Below are positions 31,365 to 37,777 of a stretch of 49,191 bases of DNA, in pieces (within the stretch, counting starts at the first letter, position 1; every line of letters begins with the position of its first letter). Source of the stretch: a virus; IMG/VR virus record IMGVR_UViG_3300043331_001141, positions 1-49,191 of that record, one strand, 5' to 3'. The notes beneath the pieces were generated by a model. That model made no database searches and was not told where the DNA came from. It saw only the letters and a list, made by a program, of their open reading frames with translations. Both the position numbers and the translations under genes were made by a program.

Positions 31365-31754
31365 CTACTTTCCGTCCAGGAGCTTACGCATCGCAGCCTT
31401 CTGCTCCGCGGTAAGCTCTGTCTTCCCAGTCAGCACCATTTCGAGCGCCTTATCTACAGTCAGAGCTTGCTTCTCCAACCTCACGCCAGGCTTCCATTCC
31501 GCCAAGGTCGCCTGAATCTCCGCGGCTGTCTTTCCTTCCTCCATCATCGGCCGCATCAAGGCCTGAACCATGATGCGAACCTGTTTCATAAATATCCCGA
31601 AAACGACCGCCTCGCCCGCCCATTTCAGGGCGTCCGCCAGGTTTTCAGGCAATCTCAATTCGATCGTGGCGTTGAGGGTCGCAACCCTCTTCTCCACACC
31701 ATCGACCATCTTCTTCACGAACCCTGCCTGCGCGGGAATCTTCTGGAGTTTCAT
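31365..31754 (-). CDS. First early gene; paralogue B of 24628-25041
   Basis: The start is set at ATG 31754, with SD GGAGGT; 129 aa. Residues 34-92 (LRLPENLADALKWAGEAVVF to TLAEWKPG) align with the protein at 24628-25041. It ends in TELTAEQKAAMRKLL. It is the first gene from the leftward promoter, so probably made in large amounts early. Function unknown. Confidence 0.7.
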   Translation of the reverse strand: MKLQKIPAQAGFVKKMVDGVEKRVATLNATIELRLPENLADALKWAGEAVVFGIFMKQVRIMVQALMRPMMEEGKTAAEIQATLAEWKPGVRLEKQALTVDKALEMVLTGKTELTAEQKAAMRKLLDGK

Positions 31755-31787
31755 GGGACACCTCCCCCAGTCTATTGTAAAGAACAT

Positions 31788-31803
31788 CTGGACGCTTGTC
31801 CAG
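31788..31803. promoter_or_regulatory. Perfect operator-like palindrome
   Basis: CTGGAC-GCTT-GTCCAG lies in the leader between the leftward promoter and gene 31754, and CTGGAC recurs within the promoter spacer. It may be a binding site for a regulator. Confidence 0.5.
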
Positions 31804-31833
31804 CTGGGCAGCCTCGCCGCCCTTTCACCATTC

Positions 31834-31861
31834 AATATACCCCTTTTGTCCAGAATGTCAA
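31834..31861 (-). promoter_or_regulatory. Leftward early promoter
   Basis: On the minus strand TTGACA (31856-31861), 16-bp spacer, TATATT (31834-31839). It drives the early arm, about 80 bp upstream of ATG 31754. Confidence 0.8.
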
Positions 31862-31981
31862 GACCCAATCGGGCATGCTGCTCGTTTCCTTCCCCAAGCT
31901 TTCTCACCAGGGGGCCTTGGGGGGTCTGGGTCGCGCGCGGGAGGGGAGAGCACTCCCTACCATCCGTCCGATTTTTTCCTT

Positions 31982-32034
31982 CCCACATTAGTGTGTGCAT
32001 GCAATAAGGTTGCACGAAGAAACATTAATGTGGG
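31982..32034. promoter_or_regulatory. Inverted repeat upstream of the rightward promoter
   Basis: CCCACATTA (31982-31990) and TAATGTGGG (32026-32034) flank an inner TGCAA..TTGCA palindrome (32000-32014). Directly before the -35 box, it may be an operator. Confidence 0.55.
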
Positions 32035-32036
32035 CC

Positions 32037-32065
32037 TTGACATGGGCGAGGCTTGGTGATATAAT
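32037..32065 (+). promoter_or_regulatory. Rightward promoter for the late arm
   Basis: TTGACA (32037-32042), 17-bp spacer, TATAAT (32060-32065) with extended -10 TG. It is the only strong rightward promoter seen and lies 62 bp upstream of ATG 32127. Confidence 0.88.
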
Positions 32066-32126
32066 CAAGGGGATTGAAAGGAAGAGCGAAGGTGGAGGCC
32101 GCGCTCAGCGATCGGGAGGAGGGGAG

Positions 32127-32660
32127 ATGGAGGAGAGAAGGGACAGGCGGTTTAAGGAGCCGGGGATGCCTCGGCAGTGGGAGACGAAGCAGCTGTGGGA
32201 CCATCATAAGGAGATTCTCCGGCGCCTGGCGATGGGGCAGAGGAGCGAGTCGATAGCGGCGGACCTGGGGATTACGACTCAGACGGTGAGCAATACCAGG
32301 AATTCTGCCCTAGGGCGAGCGAAGGTGACAGAGCTGCAGAGTGCCCGAGACGCGGAGGCGACCGAGATTGCGAAGAGGATTGAAGAGTTCGCCCCTGTGT
32401 GCCTGGATTTGCTAGAAGATGTTATTCAGGGTAGAGCGATGAGGACTGGAAGGGGTGAGCCGATTGATATGCCGATGAGTTCTAGAGTTCGGGTCGCTGA
32501 GAGGCACTTGAGCCGCGCTGGACATGGGGAGATAAAGAGGCGGTTTAGCGTGACAAAGCGGCTGACTGACGAAGAGATCGAAGGGATTAAGTCGAGATCA
32601 GTCGCAGCAATGAAAGAAGCTGGGGTGATAAACGCCCAGTTTGAGAGGATTGAGGAATAA
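32127..32660 (+). CDS. Putative terminase small subunit
   Basis: The start is set at ATG 32127, with GGGAGGAGGGGAG upstream; 177 aa. A helix-turn-helix (SESIAADLGITTQTVSNTRN) is followed by helices and a C-terminal RHLSRAGHGEIKRRF stretch. This HTH-plus-oligomerisation layout fits a small terminase that recognises phage DNA for packaging. The large subunit is at 41554, about 9 kb away, separated by the lysis and receptor-binding genes. A transcription regulator is the alternative. First late gene. Confidence 0.55.
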   Translation: MEERRDRRFKEPGMPRQWETKQLWDHHKEILRRLAMGQRSESIAADLGITTQTVSNTRNSALGRAKVTELQSARDAEATEIAKRIEEFAPVCLDLLEDVIQGRAMRTGRGEPIDMPMSSRVRVAERHLSRAGHGEIKRRFSVTKRLTDEEIEGIKSRSVAAMKEAGVINAQFERIEE

Positions 32661-32668
32661 GCGCGCCA

Positions 32669-32696
32669 GTGTTCTCCCGAACACAAAACAGCTATC
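32669..32696 (+). repeat. Hairpin element, copy 1
   Basis: GTGTTC-TCCC-GAACAC followed by AAAACAGCTATC. First of three related hairpins (see also 32844 and 33909). Confidence 0.7.
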
Positions 32697-32711
32697 GAGG
32701 ATATCAGAGCT

Positions 32712-32903
32712 ATGGAGTTTTACATGCCTGAAACAAGGGTTGACGAGCAGCTTAGGCTAGCACAAGAATCACTCAGGGCATTGGCTGAATGGCTGGAGTG
32801 GGTGGGGAAAGAGCTGGCGAAGAATAGCTCAAATAACTCATCAGTGTCTTCCCAGACACAGGACGGCTGTCAGGTGCGCAGTTCGGAGAGACATCATGAC
32901 TAA
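32712..32903 (+). CDS. Small helical protein
   Basis: A 63-aa frame from ATG 32712 (GAGGA upstream); an alternative ATG is at 32724. The helix LRLAQESLRALAEWLEWVGK is convincing. The C-terminal third overlaps hairpin element 2, so the frame may end early in function. Function unknown. Confidence 0.45.
   Translation: MEFYMPETRVDEQLRLAQESLRALAEWLEWVGKELAKNSSNNSSVSSQTQDGCQVRSSERHHD
32844..32871 (+). repeat. Hairpin element, copy 2
   Basis: GTGTCT-TCCC-AGACAC followed by AGGACGGCTGTC. Stem bases differ from copy 1 but pairing is kept. Confidence 0.7.
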
Positions 32904-33009
32904 TTTATTGTCGTGGCTAATCGGTGTTCCTCATATTCTGGCTCTGGCGTGGATCGTGTGTGTAGCGTTGCGCCTGCGAGCTGAGAGGAAGAGAGGAGGA
33001 AGATTTTGA
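32896..33009 (+). CDS. 37-aa membrane protein
   Basis: ATG 32896 with GGAGAG. One hydrophobic helix (LIGVPHILALAWIVCVAL) and a basic tail (RAERKRGGR). The first of a chain of tiny membrane proteins; possible holin or lysis accessory. Confidence 0.6.
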   Translation: MTNLLSWLIGVPHILALAWIVCVALRLRAERKRGGRF

Positions 33010-33122
33010 CTAAAGCGTGGCAGTGGCTCGTTGTGATCCCTCCAGCTCTGCTCGTGGTAGGCATTATCTACCTGGTAGTGGTGAGATGGGTAGGAAGGTG
33101 GGGCGGGAGATTACCACGATGA
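33006..33122 (+). CDS. 38-aa membrane protein
   Basis: TTG 33006 overlaps the preceding TGA and has GAGGAGGAAG upstream. One helix (LVVIPPALLVVGIIYLVVV) and a basic end. It stops within the next ATG (ATGA). The coupled overlaps favour translation. Confidence 0.55.
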   Translation: MTKAWQWLVVIPPALLVVGIIYLVVVRWVGRWGGRLPR

Positions 33123-33379
33123 CTAAGTGGTTTGAGCGACTTTTTGATCGTCTTGGCATTGACACTCTGCATGAGTTCATGCTGCCCTCACTCAGTTTTC
33201 TCATCTTCTGGTTCTACGTAGCAGTTTGCATTTATATTTTCCAACTCGACGCGATCAAGCCCGAGCACATGATCATCTTTGGATCGGCGAGTGCAATGGT
33301 AGGTATTGTTATCGGCTACTGGTTCAAGGCAGACTCAGTCATTGCGAGTAAGAAGAACGAGGTAGAGAAAGAGGAGTAA
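33119..33379 (+). CDS. Holin-like protein
   Basis: The start is set at ATG 33119 (ATGA overlap), giving 86 aa. Two membrane helices (SLSFLIFWFYVAVCIYIF and FGSASAMVGIVIGYWF) and a charged C terminus with many Lys/Glu. Size and topology are those of a class II/III holin. It sits in a membrane-protein cluster before the tail fibre, as a lysis gene might. The family assignment is by topology only. Confidence 0.55.
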   Translation: MTKWFERLFDRLGIDTLHEFMLPSLSFLIFWFYVAVCIYIFQLDAIKPEHMIIFGSASAMVGIVIGYWFKADSVIASKKNEVEKEE

Positions 33380-33380
33380 C

Positions 33381-33533
33381 ATGTGCCACCTGAAACGTTA
33401 CCTCTCTGGTTATATACTCTACGCGCTATTCTTGGCGTGCTCGCTGCTATTGCTCTGTGTTACGGCTGGTACAAGGGTGTGCAGTTTCTTCAGCGGAGGA
33501 AAGGGAAGAAGGTGTTTCAAATACCGTGGCTGA
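33381..33533 (+). CDS. Alternative-frame 50-aa membrane ORF
   Basis: ATG 33381 lies two bases before GTG 33383 of the other frame and shares its GAGGAG SD. The product has a hydrophobic helix with a Cys (YALFLACSLLLLCVTAG) and a basic end. It is nested in the 55-aa ORF. Confidence 0.3.
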   Translation: MCHLKRYLSGYILYALFLACSLLLLCVTAGTRVCSFFSGGKGRRCFKYRG

Positions 33534-33550
33534 GTCGGTGGATCGGTTAG
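33383..33550 (+). CDS. 55-aa membrane protein
   Basis: GTG 33383 with GAGGAG at a suitable distance. One helix (AILGVLAAIALCYGWYKG) then a basic RRKGKKVFQI region. Of two overlapping frames here this reads more like a protein. Possible spanin-like or accessory lysis role; unproven. Confidence 0.45.
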   Translation: MPPETLPLWLYTLRAILGVLAAIALCYGWYKGVQFLQRRKGKKVFQIPWLSRWIG

Positions 33551-33556
33551 TACCTT

Positions 33557-33868
33557 ATGGAGAAGCTAATCCTTGATCATACTTGCAATTATATGTGTGC
33601 TGCTTCCTGTCACGTCGATGTCGTTCCAGCAGAAGAGTGGTTAGATGAGTCAACTATAATGCAACATAGATCGATTAAGTTTATTGAAAATACCTACGAA
33701 ATACATATTCTCAGATTTCAAAGAGCTCGCGAAATGACGATAGAAGCAGATACGAAATGGGGTATAAGAACACATTTTGATGACGAAGGGAATATAGTAG
33801 ATTCAAATGAGTTAGTCGATATAAGTCGTATCTCCTGGTGGCTGATGTTTTTTGAGTTCGTAAATTAG
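33557..33868 (+). CDS. Hypothetical protein
   Basis: A 103-aa product; no strong SD before ATG 33557. It starts MEKLILDHTCNYMCAASCHV, has a strand-rich middle and ends in an aromatic WWLMFFEF. Lies between membrane genes and the tail fibre. Not recognised as an endolysin. Confidence 0.5.
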   Translation: MEKLILDHTCNYMCAASCHVDVVPAEEWLDESTIMQHRSIKFIENTYEIHILRFQRAREMTIEADTKWGIRTHFDDEGNIVDSNELVDISRISWWLMFFEFVN

Positions 33869-33878
33869 GAATATTTCA

Positions 33879-36680
33879 ATGCTATGTTCAAATTTTAAAC
33901 ATAGTCAACGTTTTCCCAAACGCAAAACGGCTGTCATTCCTTCGCTCATACCTTCACTAGTTCTCTTGCTCATTGTTCTGCTCGCAGCCAGCGTCGCGGC
34001 GATGGACCTGAAGACGCGGACGCGGACAGGGGTGACGACAGGCAACCTTCTCTGTGCCAACGGTACGTTGCTCTGCGATTATCAGGTAGATGATAATTTC
34101 CTAAACCTTCTCGATGGCTTCTCCTACCGTGGCCCAGTTCAGGCCCTTGCCGCGGCTAATCAGGTCAACCCTGAAGGTGCTAGAGTAATCCCTCTAGTCG
34201 GAATAGGCGGTGCGGTTCAGCTCACTTCTAATCCACAAATTCTACCACCTCTTCTGACGAACTCAAACCTAATCAGAGAAATAATTCTTCTAGGTACTTC
34301 TGACGTCAACACTGTTACTTTCAGCGACGGTAACGGCTTGGACCTCGAGGGACCTTGGGTTGGAAACAACTCTTCTGCGCTAGCTCTTCACTGGACAGGC
34401 TCATTGTGGAAGGAAAATTCTAGACGCCTTCCTAGCAGTGGCGCAGGTGCCGATGATCAAATCGCCTCCGAGGTTCCTTTCACTCCTGCCGCTACAATCT
34501 CAGCTATCAATGTTCAGCTCGGTTTGGAAGAACTCTCTGCAGAGAAAGCAGAAGCGTCCGCTCTTAGCGCGCACACAAGTGCAACTACCAGCGTTCATGG
34601 AATCGCCAATACAGCGGCATTACTATCTCGTGGCTCTCTAACGGATACAAAGCTTTGCACGTACGATCTAGCTGCGGACGAGATCGATTGTATCTCTGAT
34701 CCTTCCGCCGTTGGTCCAGATTCTATCGGAACTAGTGAACTCGACGACGGCGGTGATACTCCTGGGAGCGGCGAGTATCTCCGTGCTGATACTGTCGATC
34801 AGGCAGGTATCGAGTATCGTACCGCTGCGGAGACTCGTGCGGACATTGGAGCGGACAATGCTAGTAATCTTATATCAGGCACTATCCCTGCTGCTCGTAT
34901 AGGTAGTACCTCTATTGATAATACTAAAATGGCTGCTATGTCACAGAATGTTATAAAAGGTCGTATCTCGACCGGCTCAGGTAATCCAGAAGACCTTAGT
35001 GCAGCACAAACTCGAACTATAATCCTCTCCGTTCCATTTGACCTACTAGACCCAGGACCGACCAATGTAATCCCTGCTTGGGATGATGTAGAGAACGAAG
35101 TTGATTGGCTCAGTCCTTCCTCCTATCGCAGTCTTACTGGTTCTGACAACGCATCTAATCTTACTTCAGGTACTCTTCCTGGTGATCGTATAGGAGCTAG
35201 CTCTATTGTTAATTCTAAGCTAGCCAATATGAATGAAGGCACTATTAAATGTAGAAATTCTTCTGGCGCTGGCAGTCCCGAAGATTGCACACCTACTCAA
35301 GTAGCAGCAAGGATTGCGCCTGTACTTCCTGCTAATACTATCGACGCTTTAACTGACATTGCGACGGCACTTCGCACCGGCTCGCAAGGAATATTAACCT
35401 TACTTTGTAGCGCAACGACTGCTGACCCTACCGTTGACGATGACAGTGGCGATGGGTATGCGGTTGGCTGTCTGTGGGTCAACACCACGACAGGGAAAAC
35501 ATTTATTGCTCGCGATGTGAGCGTGGGCACAGCGGATTGGGTCGCTCTGGGGCCAACGGTTATCACTGCAGCAACGCAATATGATGGCAACAGTAACGCC
35601 GATTTTGCCATACATGGAACACTCTTTAAGAACACCTCGCAAGTTGTTGATGACGATACAGATACTATAGACCCTGGCACCGTCATCTATGCGTACCACA
35701 TTCACACGCTCAATACAGGGAGTGCCGGGGCTGTCAACTTGGTGTCTGACCCACAGATCACCAATGGCACCAATGGCCAAATGGTCTGGTTTTGCGGGGA
35801 CTCTGACACCAACTATCCCATCCTAGAAGATGGGGATGGGTTGGTCTTACGTTCAGCGATTAATCTTCAAGACCAAATCTGTCTTGAAGCTCAGTACATT
35901 ACGGGCACAGGATGGATTGAGCGTGATCGAACCCCGACAGCGACCATCGGGGGTACAGACACCCAGGTTGTCTTTATTGATGGAACCACGCCAAAAGGTA
36001 ATAGCGGGTTGACATTTAACAAGACAACTAAGGTGCTCACAGCGACCGGAGGCTTTGTCTCGTCGTGCGATGCAGCTACTCAGGAGTGTGGACCCTATGT
36101 CGGCGGGTCGGTCGAGACGGCTGACCCAGTAGATACGACAGATTCAGGCACAGGCACAGTGATTCTTCGTGCTGGTGTCGGTTTACAGTCGCGTGAGGGC
36201 AATGGGCCTGTCGTGACCGCTGTGTCGAATCTCGGCGGCGCGATTCTCTCAGGGACGGGGCCAACGGTTAATGCCGCCGGTGAGATAGCCGTTGACACGT
36301 CCGCTGACCAACTTGTTTATTATGGCTCTGCCGAGCAGGTCATTAGCGCAGTAAAAACAGCAGATATCATGATTGAATCCCCGGTATCTGGTCAGACGAG
36401 GATGTTTTTTAAGCATCCACGAGCCATTACAATTGATTCGATGAACTGTATATCAGAAGACGCAACAAGTGCAGTAATGACGCTGCAAGAATGCGATGCT
36501 GATGGCAATAGTTGTGGAACAGTAGAAGCGATCACCTGTGCAACGACAAACACTAATGACAATGGGATTGATGATGCTTCCATAGCGGCTGGAGCGAGGC
36601 TTCGCATACTGATGGGAACAGTCACGGGCACACCAGGACACGTCCATGTGCATTTTAACTATAAGGAGACACGACAATAA
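33879..36680 (+). CDS. Tail fibre with signal-peptide-like start
   Basis: A 933-aa protein. ATG 33879 has TTAGGA upstream and the start overlaps a palindrome copy. Residues about 15-42 look like a signal peptide (KRKTAV then LLLIVLLAASVAAM). The middle has repeated GTIPAARIGSTSIDNTKMA / TLPGDRIGASSIVNSKLA units and STGSGNPEDL / SGAGSPEDC phrases, typical of phage tail-fibre repeats. From about base 35400 the codon style changes, so the C-terminal receptor-binding half appears to have been acquired. The end is beta-rich. Confidence 0.75.
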   Translation: MLCSNFKHSQRFPKRKTAVIPSLIPSLVLLLIVLLAASVAAMDLKTRTRTGVTTGNLLCANGTLLCDYQVDDNFLNLLDGFSYRGPVQALAAANQVNPEGARVIPLVGIGGAVQLTSNPQILPPLLTNSNLIREIILLGTSDVNTVTFSDGNGLDLEGPWVGNNSSALALHWTGSLWKENSRRLPSSGAGADDQIASEVPFTPAATISAINVQLGLEELSAEKAEASALSAHTSATTSVHGIANTAALLSRGSLTDTKLCTYDLAADEIDCISDPSAVGPDSIGTSELDDGGDTPGSGEYLRADTVDQAGIEYRTAAETRADIGADNASNLISGTIPAARIGSTSIDNTKMAAMSQNVIKGRISTGSGNPEDLSAAQTRTIILSVPFDLLDPGPTNVIPAWDDVENEVDWLSPSSYRSLTGSDNASNLTSGTLPGDRIGASSIVNSKLANMNEGTIKCRNSSGAGSPEDCTPTQVAARIAPVLPANTIDALTDIATALRTGSQGILTLLCSATTADPTVDDDSGDGYAVGCLWVNTTTGKTFIARDVSVGTADWVALGPTVITAATQYDGNSNADFAIHGTLFKNTSQVVDDDTDTIDPGTVIYAYHIHTLNTGSAGAVNLVSDPQITNGTNGQMVWFCGDSDTNYPILEDGDGLVLRSAINLQDQICLEAQYITGTGWIERDRTPTATIGGTDTQVVFIDGTTPKGNSGLTFNKTTKVLTATGGFVSSCDAATQECGPYVGGSVETADPVDTTDSGTGTVILRAGVGLQSREGNGPVVTAVSNLGGAILSGTGPTVNAAGEIAVDTSADQLVYYGSAEQVISAVKTADIMIESPVSGQTRMFFKHPRAITIDSMNCISEDATSAVMTLQECDADGNSCGTVEAITCATTNTNDNGIDDASIAAGARLRILMGTVTGTPGHVHVHFNYKETRQ
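33882..33904. repeat. Dispersed palindrome, copy 13
   Basis: Core TGTTCAAATTTTAAACA, at the left edge of the host-recognition cassette and within the predicted first codons of the tail fibre. Confidence 0.85.
33909..33935 (+). repeat. Hairpin element, copy 3
   Basis: CGTTT-TCCC-AAACG, then CAAAACGGCTGTC. It keeps the loop and the 3' tail of copies 1 and 2 while changing the stem. Confidence 0.65.
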
Positions 36681-37777
36681 TGAAAAAGCTCTGGCTTGTT
36701 GTCCTTGCGTTGTCTCTGCATACAGGCGTATATGCTCAAACGCTGTTGCTCTGCCCCTATGAACGCATGGACGATGTGGCTGGGGTTGGGCGACAGCTTA
36801 CACTAAACCGTCTTGCTCCGCTCGATGTACAGGAACGTGAGGTCGAGGGGAATCAAGCAGTTGTTGTCCTAAGAGCCAGATCGGAAATCATCACGCAGGT
36901 TCTTAGTGCACCCTATAATTGTAGTCTTATTGATCGGGCCACCGCACGCATGCATATAAGCAACGGGCGGCTTAAGCCTCGATACAATGCCAGTACCGAT
37001 ACAATTGAGTTTCCTGTTCCTGCTGCCGGGGGAATGCGCATAACCTATGGTAATCCAGAACGGGAAATTCAAAAGCTAGAAGAAACGAGAGTGCGTGGGC
37101 AGCAATCTCTGTTGTATCGCGTGCTGCATCGAGTCATTGCTTGGATAACTCCGACGAACGCTCTTGCCCAGATTATAAATAGCGTGCTCGATGATTTTAA
37201 CCGTGCGAATGAGAATCCGTTAGATGGCGCAACAGATGTTGAATGGACAGGGCCTGTCAGAGCGTCAGAAACTCCGCAAATGCAGATTGTCAGCGATGAT
37301 GTCTTTCGCGCGACGGGGAGTGGAAATGGGTCAAGCTACTGGACTGTTTCAACCTTTGCGAATCCAGAAGTGTTTAGTACAACTGCCGATGCAACAGGGA
37401 ATACCAATGAGAATCATATCTGGTGGATCGTGTACGCCGGGGTGGGGACATCTGGGGCAGACGGCTATGCATTAATCGTGACGCAAGCGGCAACGGATAC
37501 CTGGTCACTCAGGCGTATGGACGATGACACGACGCTGACAACGCTGGGGACAAACCAAAACCAAAATATTGCTGCGGGCAATATCGTCAGATTGGCTCAC
37601 AGTGCTGCTGGCCCAGTTGCACAACTCTGTACCCCCACGTGTGCAAACGTTCATACCCACACGGATGTTACATATACAGGAAGCGCGCATATCGGTATAG
37701 GCATGAACAATGCCAATATGACCCATGACGACTTTGGGGGCGGGGCAGCAAGGAGAGGGATATGGGTCGTGCAGTAG
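36680..37777 (+). CDS. Secreted lectin-like protein
   Basis: A 365-aa protein with a clear signal peptide (KLWLVVLALSLHTGVYAQ). The C-terminal half begins DDFNRANENPL and reads like a concanavalin-type jelly roll (NHIWWIVYAGVGTSGADGYA). Its ATG overlaps the fibre stop (TAATG). It may bind surface glycan as part of the fibre or be exported. Base composition differs from the core genome. Confidence 0.65.
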   Translation: MKKLWLVVLALSLHTGVYAQTLLLCPYERMDDVAGVGRQLTLNRLAPLDVQEREVEGNQAVVVLRARSEIITQVLSAPYNCSLIDRATARMHISNGRLKPRYNASTDTIEFPVPAAGGMRITYGNPEREIQKLEETRVRGQQSLLYRVLHRVIAWITPTNALAQIINSVLDDFNRANENPLDGATDVEWTGPVRASETPQMQIVSDDVFRATGSGNGSSYWTVSTFANPEVFSTTADATGNTNENHIWWIVYAGVGTSGADGYALIVTQAATDTWSLRRMDDDTTLTTLGTNQNQNIAAGNIVRLAHSAAGPVAQLCTPTCANVHTHTDVTYTGSAHIGIGMNNANMTHDDFGGGAARRGIWVVQ

